From Acidimicrobiia bacterium (GTDB taxonomy: Bacteria > Actinomycetota > Acidimicrobiia > Spongiisociales > UBA5794), in assembly GCA_030065575.1 (NCBI GenBank), contig JASJDZ010000008.1:31546-95545 (forward strand): DNA of 64,000 bases, written 5' to 3'. Shown here one piece after another: positions 1-8,282 of the stretch. Position numbers and translations under genes: made by a program. The notes under the pieces were generated by a model. That model was not told where the DNA came from. It did not search any database and saw only the letters and a list, made by a program, of their open reading frames with translations. How positions within the stretch are numbered: position 1 is the stretch's first letter; each line of letters opens with the position of its first letter.

Positions 1-746
1 GCGGTGCGGAACTCGCTGCGGAACTGTGCGTCGAGCGCATCGGCCACCTTGACCCGGGTCTCCTCCTCGGCACCGTAGGCGCGAATGGCGGGCAGGCCGG
101 AAATAGCCTCGCCCATGGCGCCCAGGCTTTGGGCGACACGTTTGCGGACCCTGTCATGAGCCCGGGCCAGGATGCGCTGGATCCAGACCAGCAGGATGGT
201 GTACAGGATCACGGCTGCGATCACGATCAATGCCAGATCGAATCGATATACCACCATTGCCAGCACGGCAAGGATGACCTGGGCGACGCCAATCAGCAGC
301 CCCACGCCGCCCCAATCCATGAATTCCTGGATCGAGGCGATATCAGAGGTCACTCGTGCGACCAGGGCGCCGCGCCGCTCGGATTCGGTATGCAGGATTG
401 ACAGCCGGTGCAGGTGATTGAAGGTGCGCACCCGGAGTTCGGAGAGCCCGGTTGCCGACGCCAGCGCCAGGCGAACGAGTGCGAGGCGGCGGACCACAAA
501 CGCCACGGCCATGGCACCAAGAGCAATAGCACCCTTGGACAGAACGCTGCCAACGTCGACCTTTGCCGACCCGAGTAGGTCCTGGTCGATCACGGTCTGT
601 ATGACGATGGGGACAATGAGCTGAATGAGGGTCCCCAGCGCAGCGAGGAGGATGGTCAGCCAGATGCCTTTGCGCAGCGTAGGGGTCTCCGTCAACGCGC
701 GGCGGAGAGCGTAGACCGTGCCGGATCCGCGGTACTCCCCGCTCAC
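1..746 (-). CDS. ABC exporter half-transporter, 3' end outside the window
   Basis: About 248 residues are visible, starting at a GTG at 746 that overlaps the TGA of the upstream ABC gene by four bases (GTGA), so the two are translationally coupled. The visible part is a type I ABC exporter membrane domain: hydrophobic segments near residues 27-48, 67-83 and 135-175, and the coupling-helix region GLPAIRAYGAEEE near its visible end. The nucleotide-binding domain lies beyond the left edge. The upstream partner has a degenerate ATP site, so this subunit is expected to supply the catalytically competent Walker B glutamate of a heterodimer. That is inference, because the residue is not in the window. 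Confidence 0.85.
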   Translation of the reverse strand, partial: MSGEYRGSGTVYALRRALTETPTLRKGIWLTILLAALGTLIQLIVPIVIQTVIDQDLLGSAKVDVGSVLSKGAIALGAMAVAFVVRRLALVRLALASATGLSELRVRTFNHLHRLSILHTESERRGALVARVTSDIASIQEFMDWGGVGLLIGVAQVILAVLAMVVYRFDLALIVIAAVILYTILLVWIQRILARAHDRVRKRVAQSLGAMGEAISGLPAIRAYGAEEETRVKVADALDAQFRSEFRT

Positions 747-2533
747 GTTTGCCGCCTTTCCTCAGCGTCCTCGGCGTAGGCCTCGACTATGCGTGCATAG
801 CCGGGGACGTCAGTGGTGAGCTGATGATGCGTGCCGTGGGCGACGATTCGGCCCTGGTCGATGAAGATCACCTCATCGGCGAGCGCGATGCTCGAAGTCC
901 GGTACGCCACGATCACGATCGTCGATGGCATCTCCGAGTCACGCAGCCGCTCCAGGATGCGCGCCTCAACGGAGGGATCAACAGCCGAGGTGGCGTCGTC
1001 GAGGATGAGCAGCCGCGGTTTGCGCACCAGTGCTCTCGCCAGCGCAATCCGCTGTCGCTGGCCTCCGGAGAGGCTGGTGCCGCGTTCGCCGAGCACCGTG
1101 TCGTAGCCATCGGGAAGCTCGAGGATGAACTCGTGGGCTCCGGCGAGCTTGGCAGAGGCGACAACTTCGGCGTCGCTCGCGATAACGCCGAAAGCGACAT
1201 TGCCGGTCACTGTGTCGTCAAAGAGGAACGACTCCTGGGAGACGTAGGCAACTTCGCCGGGGAGAGCAGATCGGGCGAAGCTGCGCAGGTCGCGTCCGTC
1301 GATGGTTATGGACCCGGAGCTGGGATCCCAGAGGCGGGCCATCAGGGCGGTGAGGGTCGACTTGCCGCTGGCGGTCGGGCCGACCACTGCAACCACCCGG
1401 CCGGGATGAATGGCCAGATCGAGGTCGGCGATCACTGGTTCGCCGTCCTCATACGCAAACGACACATCGCGGCCGCTCACATGCGCTCCGGTGTCGTCGG
1501 AGTCGGCAACCAGTTCGCCGTATGGAACCAGGTCCCGGACGTCATACACGCCCTGTACCCGCTCCCAACCAGCTCGCGAGGATGCGATTGACCAGAGCAC
1601 GAACCCGATGATTCGGATCGGGATGAACAGCAGAGACAGGAGATAGGCGATGGTCACGATGTCGCCGGGCGTGACGGCTCCGCTGTTGATGCGAATCGCT
1701 CCGGAGATGACCATGATCACTGTGACCGCCGAGAGCAGGCCTTCGACGCCGACCCGGTAGGTCGCCATCATCTTGAGCACGTAGATCAGCTTGTCGCGCA
1801 GACGCTCCGATGCTTCCTCGAACCTATCGGTCTCGAATTCGATCCGGCCCAGCGCCTTGATCGTGAGTGCCCCATCGAAGCTCTCGTGGCCGATGGCGGA
1901 GACCTTGCCGCGCATCACCTGCACGTCGCGGAAGGCTCCGAACATTCGCCATGCCCCCTGCATGTTGACGGCAACGATGACGGCGAGGCAGACGAATGCG
2001 ATCAGAGCGAGCCACAGATCGATCAGCAGCACGAGCACAACCGTGCCGACGAGGAGCAGCGATGAGCCGATGCCGTAGGGGAGGGGGGCCAGAATGAACG
2101 TGCCCTGGCGCACGTCGGTGTCGCTGACGGCCAGCAGCGTCCCGGTCGATTGGCGCTGGTACCAGGCGAGTTCGAGCTTGAGGAGATGGTCGATCAGATC
2201 GTGACGAGCATCAGCCTGAACTCGAAACTGGAGAAAGCTCGCAGCTGTTCGCCGGAGGATGACGGCGGCCGACTTCCACACCGCAACACCGATGACGGCC
2301 CACATTGCCGGCCACAACACATCTTCATAAGAAGAGCCGCCGTCGAGTACCGGGACGATGAGCTCATCGGTCACCCAACCGATGACGATCGCCGAAGCGA
2401 CGATCGCTCCAACAAACAGCGCGGCCCCGACTACCGCAAGCACGAAAGACCCGGGTCTGGCCTGCGCAAAGCGAACTGCGATAGCGACACCCTCGCGCAG
2501 CATCAGTTTGAGAGATGTCTGTTGGGCAGTCAC
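743..2533 (-). CDS. ABC exporter half-transporter with degenerate ATP-hydrolysis residues
   Basis: This 596-residue protein has an N-terminal six-helix exporter domain (about 1-325) and a C-terminal ATPase domain. Walker A GPTASGKS is at 385-392, the Q-loop VSQES near 431, the signature LSGGQ at 488-492 and Walker B LLILDD at 508-513. The residue after the Walker B aspartate is Asp513 instead of the catalytic Glu, and the H-loop position reads VAYR, with Tyr544 instead of His. In the family these changes mark the non-hydrolysing site of heterodimeric exporters such as TM287/288. The start is the GTG at 2533, preceded by an AAGGTGAGG Shine-Dalgarno. It overlaps the next ABC gene by 4 nt. The substrate is unknown. 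Confidence 0.9.
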   Translation of the reverse strand: MTAQQTSLKLMLREGVAIAVRFAQARPGSFVLAVVGAALFVGAIVASAIVIGWVTDELIVPVLDGGSSYEDVLWPAMWAVIGVAVWKSAAVILRRTAASFLQFRVQADARHDLIDHLLKLELAWYQRQSTGTLLAVSDTDVRQGTFILAPLPYGIGSSLLLVGTVVLVLLIDLWLALIAFVCLAVIVAVNMQGAWRMFGAFRDVQVMRGKVSAIGHESFDGALTIKALGRIEFETDRFEEASERLRDKLIYVLKMMATYRVGVEGLLSAVTVIMVISGAIRINSGAVTPGDIVTIAYLLSLLFIPIRIIGFVLWSIASSRAGWERVQGVYDVRDLVPYGELVADSDDTGAHVSGRDVSFAYEDGEPVIADLDLAIHPGRVVAVVGPTASGKSTLTALMARLWDPSSGSITIDGRDLRSFARSALPGEVAYVSQESFLFDDTVTGNVAFGVIASDAEVVASAKLAGAHEFILELPDGYDTVLGERGTSLSGGQRQRIALARALVRKPRLLILDDATSAVDPSVEARILERLRDSEMPSTIVIVAYRTSSIALADEVIFIDQGRIVAHGTHHQLTTDVPGYARIVEAYAEDAEERRQT

Positions 2534-2589
2534 GGAACCTCACCTTCCAAGCCGAAGATGGTACAGCCTGATGCTCGACCGCAAGCTAG

Positions 2590-4215
2590 CTATGTCGAGT
2601 AGTTGCTCGAAGCTCGGAAGGTCTCGGCAACGTGGACATTAACGAGGGCGGGAAGCCCACTGGCCGCGGCTCGCTCGAGTGCCGGCACTAGATCATCGGG
2701 CTGTGTCACCAACTCACCGTATCCACCCAGCGCCTCGACCACGGAGTGATAGGGGCGCCTGCCGAGATCTGTGGCGACGAGACGATCGGGGTAGAACATC
2801 TTGTGGAAGGTCTTGATGTTGTTCCACACGCCGTCGTTGCCCACCACGCCTATCACGGGAAGACCGCGCCGAACGTACGTATCGAACTCCATACCGTTGA
2901 AGCCAAATCCGCCGTCTCCGAAGACTATGCCGACCAGCTTGTCTGGGTACAGGGCCTTGGCGGCGAGTGCGAAGCCCGGCCCGGTGCCGAGCGTGCCGGC
3001 GGGTCCAGACTCCAATACATGACCGGCCGTCGAGACCTGCAGCCACTTAGCGGTAGTGGCGACGACGTCGCCTCCGTCTACGGCGACGATTGCGTCCTTC
3101 CCGAAGAACTCGCCGACCGTACGTCCAAAGAACTGAGCGCTGACCAGCTCGGACGGCGCATCAGCCTCGCTGTTGGCTGCCGCAAGATGCTCCTCCTCGA
3201 GAAGCCGGAGCTGTGCAGTCCACTCCCGCTCCCCGCCGTGTTGCAGCGCCGAATGGCCCGCCAACTGCCCGGCAACCCGTGACGGATGGGCGACCACGCC
3301 ATGATGAGCGGGACGATTCCAGCCGATCCGGGTCGGTTCGGCGTCGATCTGGATGACAGTTGCGTCCGTCGAGATCTTCTGCCCGAAGCCGGTCCGGAAA
3401 TCCCAGTCGACCCCGAGAGTAAGCACCACATCGGCTCCACCGAACGCTTGAGAGCGAGTGCGGTTACCGAGGAGAGGGTGACCGTGCGGGAATGCCCCGC
3501 GAGCACCACTGTTGACGTAGGCCGGTGCCTGCATCGCCTCCGCTAGCGCAACCAGGTCTGCGGCACCTGCACCGCGGAACCCGTTGCCGGCGAAGATGAC
3601 GGGTCTTTCGGCGCCACCGAGAATCGATGCAAGGCGATCCACGACGTCTGCGGCAACTCCTGCCGCCTCGACCGGCCGGTAATCCGTAGGGAGGGGAGTC
3701 TTTGCGGCGACCATCCCGGCCTGCACGTCTAGGGGGATGTCAAGGAAGACCGGTCCGCCCCGCCCGGCAAAGGCATGACGGGCTGCGATAGAGACGTAGT
3801 CGGCGATTCTGGCGGTTTCCCAGACTGTGTCGCTGAAGCGAGTGATAGATCCGAACAGGCGGGGGTGATCCATCTCCTGAAGACCGCCGGTGTACTCCTG
3901 CCTCACCGGGTGGCGACCGCCGATGACCAGCATCGGAGTGCTGGAGTAGTGGGCATTCATGACTCCGGTCATCGTGTTGGTGACACCGGGCCCTGCGGTA
4001 ACGGCGGCAACCCCGAGTTTGCCGGTGAGCCTCGTGTAGGCCTCCGCAGCGTGAGCTGCCGTCTCCTCATGGCGAACATCGACGACCTCGATGCCTTCGA
4101 GCACGCAGCCATCGAGAATGGGGACGATGTGGCCGCCGGTCAGCGTGAAGATCGTGTCGACCCCTTCGGCCCGAAGAGCTCGGGCCAGCAGCTGACCGCC
4201 GTGGATCCTCTGCAT
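2590..4215 (-). CDS. Thiamine diphosphate-dependent enzyme, acetolactate synthase-like
   Basis: This 541-residue enzyme has the three-domain architecture of the acetolactate synthase/oxalyl-CoA decarboxylase superfamily. The N-terminal pyrimidine-binding domain carries the glutamate that activates the cofactor in RHEETAAHAAEAY (Glu50). The central Rossmann-like domain is followed by the C-terminal ThDP/Mg site beginning GDGGFGFNGMEF and ending GNDGVWN. The ATG at 4215 is preferred over the upstream in-frame GTG (4227) because it sits in a TAATG junction with the upstream phosphatase stop. The reaction cannot be assigned: the family includes acetolactate synthases, oxalyl-CoA decarboxylases and other 2-oxoacid lyases. 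No acetolactate synthase small subunit or other ilv gene is nearby, which argues against a simple branched-chain role. Confidence 0.85.
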   Translation of the reverse strand: MQRIHGGQLLARALRAEGVDTIFTLTGGHIVPILDGCVLEGIEVVDVRHEETAAHAAEAYTRLTGKLGVAAVTAGPGVTNTMTGVMNAHYSSTPMLVIGGRHPVRQEYTGGLQEMDHPRLFGSITRFSDTVWETARIADYVSIAARHAFAGRGGPVFLDIPLDVQAGMVAAKTPLPTDYRPVEAAGVAADVVDRLASILGGAERPVIFAGNGFRGAGAADLVALAEAMQAPAYVNSGARGAFPHGHPLLGNRTRSQAFGGADVVLTLGVDWDFRTGFGQKISTDATVIQIDAEPTRIGWNRPAHHGVVAHPSRVAGQLAGHSALQHGGEREWTAQLRLLEEEHLAAANSEADAPSELVSAQFFGRTVGEFFGKDAIVAVDGGDVVATTAKWLQVSTAGHVLESGPAGTLGTGPGFALAAKALYPDKLVGIVFGDGGFGFNGMEFDTYVRRGLPVIGVVGNDGVWNNIKTFHKMFYPDRLVATDLGRRPYHSVVEALGGYGELVTQPDDLVPALERAAASGLPALVNVHVAETFRASSNYST

Positions 4216-4715
4216 TACATGTCCCACCCGGTGAACATTCGGGGCTGCAGCAAATAGGCCAGGCTTCCCATGGCCTCGGGCGCGTGCTGCCAGGACTCCA
4301 TCTGCATGTCGATCCCGGCGACCGTGGCGGTCTTCATGTTGACAGCTGCTCCTGTGACCGATCTGACCAGGTACCCCCAGCCCGGCTCGTGACCGACGAG
4401 CATCAGGCGCTCGACGGAATCAGGAGCCTCCGCCGCAATCTGCAGTGCTTCGCCTGCGGACGCGCCGTAGAGGCCGTCGTACTCGACCACGTCGACGTCC
4501 CACTCACCTGCCTCGGACGCGAGTATCAGCGTCTCGCAAGCTCGGGTTGCCGATGATGTGTAGACGAGATCCGGAACTTCCCCGATCTTGGTGAGCACCC
4601 GCCCCATGGTGAGGGCGGCATCGGTTCCGCGCCGATTGAGCGGGCGGGCGTGATCGGATGCCGCTCCGGCATACCAGTCGGACTTTGCGTGGCGCAGGAT
4701 CATTAGTCGCTTCAT
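4215..4715 (-). CDS. SixA-like histidine phosphatase
   Basis: This 166-residue protein begins MKRLMILRHAKSDW. The RH pair at residues 8-9 is the catalytic phosphoaccepting motif of the histidine phosphatase superfamily, and VGHEPGW near residue 122 supplies the second conserved histidine. Length and motifs fit the phosphohistidine phosphatase SixA group, which dephosphorylates phosphohistidine proteins in E. coli. The actual substrate here is unknown. A TATGGT hexamer 8 nt upstream of the ATG suggests a leaderless mRNA. Its stop overlaps the start of the ThDP enzyme (TAATG), so it is probably the first gene of a transcript running through the ABC genes. Confidence 0.85.
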   Translation of the reverse strand: MKRLMILRHAKSDWYAGAASDHARPLNRRGTDAALTMGRVLTKIGEVPDLVYTSSATRACETLILASEAGEWDVDVVEYDGLYGASAGEALQIAAEAPDSVERLMLVGHEPGWGYLVRSVTGAAVNMKTATVAGIDMQMESWQHAPEAMGSLAYLLQPRMFTGWDM

Positions 4716-4723
4716 GCGCGTGA

Positions 4724-4729
4724 ACCATA
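4724..4729 (-). promoter_or_regulatory. -10 hexamer, leaderless start of the SixA-like gene
   Basis: TATGGT, 8 nt before the ATG at 4715, no ribosome site. Confidence 0.5.
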
Positions 4730-4754
4730 ACGCGGAACCGGCGCCGGGTTCCGG

Positions 4755-4760
4755 CGATAA
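4755..4760 (+). promoter_or_regulatory. -10 hexamer, leaderless start of the GNAT gene
   Basis: GATAAT, 7 nt before GTG 4768. It decides between that start and the upstream ATG at 4714. Confidence 0.5.
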
Positions 4761-4767
4761 TCATCTG

Positions 4768-5220
4768 GTGGATATTGACGCGCTTGACCTGAGCGAACCG
4801 GGAGTGGCCGATGCCGTTCTCCGGCTGCAGCGCGCTGCGTACCGCGTCGAGGCAGATCTGATTGGCTCCGAAGCCATCCCCCCGCTTCATGAATCCCTTG
4901 GAGAGTTGGTGCGGGCACCGGTCGAGTGGCTTGGCATCTGGAACAACGGTGAACTCGTCGCGGCGGTTGCGTACTCGGTGAGCGGAGCAACGGTCGATAT
5001 CGACCGACTGGTGGTACACCCGGACAGGATGCGTCGGGGCCTGGGGTCGGCACTCTTGCAAGCGTTGCCCGCAAACACGCGCCTTACCGTATCGACCGGC
5101 ACTCGCAACGAGCCGGCGCATCGCTTCTACAGAACTCACGGGTTTGAGCCGGTGGGAGAAACGGAGCCGGTGCCCGGGTTGCACGTCACTCACTTTGCTA
5201 GAGCAGCTCATGGCGCGTGA
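4768..5220 (+). CDS. GNAT-family N-acetyltransferase
   Basis: This 150-residue single-domain GNAT protein has the acetyl-CoA binding segment RMRRGLGSALLQ and a following NEPAHRFYRTHGF helix-strand typical of motif A/B of the fold. I chose the GTG at 4768 (VDIDALDLSEPG) because a GATAAT hexamer lies seven bases before it, giving a leaderless start. The upstream in-frame ATG at 4714 would overlap the divergent phosphatase start codon and add a low-complexity extension. The acceptor substrate is unknown. The downstream membrane-protein gene overlaps its stop by 11 nt. Confidence 0.8.
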   Translation: MDIDALDLSEPGVADAVLRLQRAAYRVEADLIGSEAIPPLHESLGELVRAPVEWLGIWNNGELVAAVAYSVSGATVDIDRLVVHPDRMRRGLGSALLQALPANTRLTVSTGTRNEPAHRFYRTHGFEPVGETEPVPGLHVTHFARAAHGA

Positions 5221-5722
5221 CTCGTCGTCGGTCGGCGCTCACCTCGGCTCAAACGAGCGCCCCATTGTCGAACTAGACGGGGTGGTTTCCGGCTACACGA
5301 GGTGGTCGGGTCTCGGCGGTGCCATCGGCGTTGTTGGAGCGCTGACGGTTCCTCGGGTCTTGAACCTCGGGTTCTGGATAGGTGCCCTATCGATCATCGT
5401 GGTGATCACCGGTGTCTTCATGGTGGTCTACTACTTCGCCGGACGCAGGCTTGCCTCACTCAGCAGACCCCCTACGGAGACCCCATACATCCTGGTTGTG
5501 CTGACCGATCGTCGCGTGCTGGTCCTCGACCGCGGGCTTGGATCAGAGGATCTGAAGCTCGCAGAGGATGTGCCTGTTCGGAGGATCAGCGCCGTCCACC
5601 ATTCCAGGGGCGGGTTGCTGGCGCCGCAGCAACTTGGCTACTCAGTTGAGGGCGACGGGGAGCGACGGTACGAGTTCCCGCGCTCGCAGCCCGTTGGCCG
5701 GTTTGTCGATAGCCTCCGCTGA
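5210..5722 (+). CDS. Hypothetical small membrane protein
   Basis: This 170-residue protein is not recognised as a named family. Two hydrophobic stretches at about residues 33-50 and 54-77 are likely membrane helices. They are followed by a soluble C-terminal domain rich in beta strands (ILVVLTDRRVLVLDRG) that ends in a FVDSLR tail, resembling a PH-like membrane-associated domain. The ATG at 5210 lies inside the end of the acetyltransferase gene (11-nt overlap), so the two are probably cotranscribed. Its TGA at 5720-5722 directly abuts the stop of the convergent lysoplasmalogenase gene. Function unknown. Confidence 0.7.
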   Translation: MARDSSSVGAHLGSNERPIVELDGVVSGYTRWSGLGGAIGVVGALTVPRVLNLGFWIGALSIIVVITGVFMVVYYFAGRRLASLSRPPTETPYILVVLTDRRVLVLDRGLGSEDLKLAEDVPVRRISAVHHSRGGLLAPQQLGYSVEGDGERRYEFPRSQPVGRFVDSLR

Positions 5723-6349
5723 TCAGCCGCCGGCCGCCCATGCCAGCAGTAGCTGACCTCCGTAGTAGAGGGGCAGACCGAGGATTCGGTTGATGAACCC
5801 GGGGGAGGCGAAGCGGTCTCGGGCGACGAAGATGTCCGACACGAAGAATGCGACGGCGCCGGTAGGCAGTCGCCAGTCCGGCGAGAGGGCATTGGTTGAC
5901 ACCGCAAGGGCCACCATCGCTGAGATGACTGCGATGTAGGCGATCACCGGCACCCGCAACTCCCCGGGCACGGTCGGAAGGAGCCATGCCGCAATCACCA
6001 GCGCTACCACCGTGACGGCCAAGGTCGGGATCAACAGGTCGTCAGCAAGGCCGCGATATGAGAATGCCGCAACGTAGGCGAGATGGCCGAGGAGGAACGC
6101 AACAAGCCCGGCGACAAATGGCCCGCGACCATCCAGGGCGAGGAATAGGTCGCCAAACCAGGACAGAGCAAGGCCGGCAAGCATGATCGTCCCGAAGGCT
6201 GAGTCCAACGCCCCGGCAGCGATGGCTACGCCGATGAAGGCGCTGGAGGCCACCATCTTCGGATAGCGCCGCTCCATGGGACGCCGTGTCTCGTAGTAGA
6301 GCAGCACCGCGACCGCAGCAATCGCAACGATGGTGAGAGCGAGAGGCAT
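5723..6349 (-). CDS. Lysoplasmalogenase, YhhN/TMEM86 family
   Basis: This 208-residue, almost wholly hydrophobic protein with seven to eight predicted helices carries the YhhN signature, including LSWFGDLFLAL near residue 83 and FFVSDIFVARDRF near residue 168, each with acidic residues inside the membrane region. Members hydrolyse the vinyl-ether bond of lysoplasmalogens; activity in this organism is inferred from the family only. The ATG at 6349 is preceded by TATCGT seven bases upstream, consistent with a leaderless transcript. It is divergent from ferritin. Confidence 0.85.
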   Translation of the reverse strand: MPLALTIVAIAAVAVLLYYETRRPMERRYPKMVASSAFIGVAIAAGALDSAFGTIMLAGLALSWFGDLFLALDGRGPFVAGLVAFLLGHLAYVAAFSYRGLADDLLIPTLAVTVVALVIAAWLLPTVPGELRVPVIAYIAVISAMVALAVSTNALSPDWRLPTGAVAFFVSDIFVARDRFASPGFINRILGLPLYYGGQLLLAWAAGG

Positions 6350-6356
6350 ATCATGG

Positions 6357-6362
6357 ACGATA
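6357..6362 (-). promoter_or_regulatory. -10 hexamer, leaderless start of the lysoplasmalogenase gene
   Basis: TATCGT, 7 nt before ATG 6349. Confidence 0.5.
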
Positions 6363-6394
6363 GTTGGACAAGTCTCAGTACCTCAGGAGCGACC

Positions 6395-6901
6395 GTGGCA
6401 CTCACCCAGGAATTGCAAGCAGCCTTCAACGATCAGATCACCCTCGAGCTCGAGTCGGCTCACCAGTACCTTGCTCTTTCTGCGTGGCTAGAAAGGGAGG
6501 GCTTGCCTGGGATGGCCCACTGGATGAGGCTCCAGTCCGGTGAGGAATCCGAGCATGCCATGAAGTTCTATCGCTTCCTTGCCGACCGTGGCGCCACCGT
6601 CGAATTGGGTGCGATTGCGAAGCCGAAGTCGGAGTTCGACAGCGTTGTCGATGTGTTCCGCGCGTCGCTGGCGGCCGAGCAGCGGGTGACCGCGGCAATC
6701 CACAACATCTACTCGATGGCAACCGATGCACGAGATTTTGCTTCATTCCCGCTGCTTGACTGGTTTGTCGATGAGCAGGTGGAGGAGGAGTCCACCGTGC
6801 AGCAGATCATCGATGACCTCGAGCGCACCCAGGGCAATGGGCATGCGTTGCTGATGCTCGACCGCGAGCTCGGCGCACGCCAGGAGGACGACGAGAGCTA
6901 G
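6395..6901 (+). CDS. ftn: Ferritin, bacterial non-haem type
   Basis: This 168-residue four-helix-bundle protein stores iron as a ferric mineral inside a 24-subunit cytoplasmic shell. The ferroxidase ligands expected from E. coli FtnA are present: Glu18, the EESEH motif with Glu51 and His54, and a late glutamate cluster DEQVEEE near residues 127-133. I chose the GTG at 6395 because AGGAG lies at 6385-6389 and it gives the normal family N-terminus (ALTQELQAAFNDQ). The ATG at 6353 would add 14 unusual residues. No Fur or IdeR operator was recognised upstream. Confidence 0.93.
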   Translation: MALTQELQAAFNDQITLELESAHQYLALSAWLEREGLPGMAHWMRLQSGEESEHAMKFYRFLADRGATVELGAIAKPKSEFDSVVDVFRASLAAEQRVTAAIHNIYSMATDARDFASFPLLDWFVDEQVEEESTVQQIIDDLERTQGNGHALLMLDRELGARQEDDES

Positions 6902-6915
6902 GTGAGGAGCAGACA

Positions 6916-7278
6916 GTGGGCGATGTTGCCGAGGAACTCCGCGAGCTAGAGGAATCCCTGTGGCAGCCGCTCACTCGCATGGACGCCGCCTACATGGAGA
7001 GTGTCCTGGCCCCGGGCTTCTTTGAGTTCACGAGGTCGGGTCGGATGCTCGATCGAGAACAGGTGATTGCTCTTCCGCTCGGTGATTTCGCTACGCGAAC
7101 GCCGCTGCCGGAGTTTGCGGTGCGGATGATTGGCGATGATGTTGCCCTGGTCACCTATCGCAGCGAGGTGCGCTTTGCCAGGGAGGTGCACGTCGCCAAT
7201 CGGGCCTCGCTGTGGCGGCGTCACCCGGATGCGGGATGGCGTCTCGAGTTTCACCAGGGCACACCGACTGAGACCTAG
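6916..7278 (+). CDS. DUF4440/SnoaL-like protein
   Basis: This 120-residue protein has the NTF2-like alpha+beta cone fold pattern of DUF4440: an N-terminal helix (ELRELEESLW), a FFEFTRSGRMLDRE turn, and the closing strand WRLEFHQGTP. Members act as small-molecule-binding or hydrolase-like domains, and the ligand here is unknown. It starts at GTG 6916 after a GAGGAG ribosome site and ends one base before the start of the kinase gene (TAGGTG), so it belongs to the ferritin-downstream operon. Confidence 0.8.
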   Translation: MGDVAEELRELEESLWQPLTRMDAAYMESVLAPGFFEFTRSGRMLDREQVIALPLGDFATRTPLPEFAVRMIGDDVALVTYRSEVRFAREVHVANRASLWRRHPDAGWRLEFHQGTPTET

Positions 7279-8199
7279 GTGTTCGGCGATCCGCCCCTCT
7301 CGGAGTCCGACGTCGCCCGGATCGTCAGCGAGCGGTGGGTTATCTCGTGCGAGTCCCTCGAATACGCCCCGATCGGCTACGGGAGCTACCACTGGTATGC
7401 GAATGAGGACGGTCGCAGGCGGTGGCTGGTCACCGCCGATCGCGCTGACCGACGGCCAATTGCCGCTGCGTACGAGCTGACCCATCGGCTGGGGGAGCGG
7501 TTCATGTTCGTCCGCTCTCCGGTTGCATGCAGCGACGGCGGCGTGGTTGTCAACCTGGATGGCTGGCTGATCTCGGTCTGGCCGTGGCTGGACGGGCGTG
7601 GCGGGTCCTTTGGCGATGAGCAGTCGGCAGATGAGGTGGCTGCGGTGGCGGAGTGCCTGCGGTCGTTGCATGACTATCGAGAGCTTCCTGCCGATCCTCG
7701 GTTGATCGACGATTGGGACATCCCCGGCCGAGCGATGCTCGAGAAGGTCCTGGGTCAGGAGATCAGCAGCGCAAGCGCGGGACCATATGCCGCGGATGTG
7801 AGTGATCGCGTCGTCGCTAATCGGCCGCGACTAGTCGGCATGTTGGCTCAGTTCGACGACCTGGCGGTGAGGGTCAGGGATGCGGCCGAACTGGTCATCA
7901 CCCACGGTGAACCGCATGTCGGGAATCTCGTCCACACCGAGGACGGTGTGGTGATGATCGATTGGGACACGGTGCGGTGGGCGCCCCGGGAGCGGGATCT
8001 CTGGTGGTTGCCGGGAGAGGGCTGGCGAGAGGCCTACGGTTTGGATCAGCCGGTATCCGAGGAGGCGATCGAGATGTATCGCTTGCGCTGGACGCTATTC
8101 GATGTAGCTGACTTTGTGCCGGCACTCATGCTCGCGCCGGAGCCAACTCCCGATCTCGATCTCGCCATGGAGTGGGTACGCAAACTGCTGCCCCTCTAG
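7279..8199 (+). CDS. Aminoglycoside phosphotransferase-fold kinase
   Basis: This 306-residue APH-superfamily protein has the catalytic loop THGEPHVGNLV (residues 208-218) and the metal-binding MIDWDTV (226-232). The usual HGD is HGE here, a variant also seen in other uncharacterised APH-like proteins, so activity cannot be assumed. APH-fold proteins phosphorylate antibiotics, choline, homoserine or sugars, and there is no evidence that this is a resistance gene. The GTG at 7279 follows the previous stop immediately, implying translational coupling. Paired hairpins follow its stop. Confidence 0.78.
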   Translation: MFGDPPLSESDVARIVSERWVISCESLEYAPIGYGSYHWYANEDGRRRWLVTADRADRRPIAAAYELTHRLGERFMFVRSPVACSDGGVVVNLDGWLISVWPWLDGRGGSFGDEQSADEVAAVAECLRSLHDYRELPADPRLIDDWDIPGRAMLEKVLGQEISSASAGPYAADVSDRVVANRPRLVGMLAQFDDLAVRVRDAAELVITHGEPHVGNLVHTEDGVVMIDWDTVRWAPRERDLWWLPGEGWREAYGLDQPVSEEAIEMYRLRWTLFDVADFVPALMLAPEPTPDLDLAMEWVRKLLPL

Positions 8200-8236
8200 G
8201 CGCCCTGAGGGCGCGGCGAACGGGGCGCTGAGCGCC
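8200..8236. terminator. Two tandem hairpins between convergent genes
   Basis: GCGCCC-TGA-GGGCGC occupies 8200-8214 and GGCGC-TGA-GCGCC occupies 8224-8236. Both are perfect stems with the same TGA loop, placed between the APH-like stop (8199) and the stop of the convergent HNH gene (8283). No T-tract follows on either strand, so the terminator role is inferred from position. Confidence 0.5.
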
Positions 8237-8282
8237 GGGTGCCTTTCTGACGAGATCGGTGAGCGTTGGGCAGGTTGACGCT

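Noticed and set aside
749..1591. 280-codon open frame on the plus strand inside the ABC gene
   Set aside because: Antisense to conserved ATPase motifs, no recognisable domain, typical high-GC shadow frame.
2590..4215. Assignment as acetolactate synthase IlvB
   Set aside because: No IlvN or other ilv genes adjacent, and the family has many other reactions.
7279..8199. APH-fold gene as an antibiotic resistance determinant
   Set aside because: The fold is very broad and the catalytic loop is HGE; no resistance context nearby.
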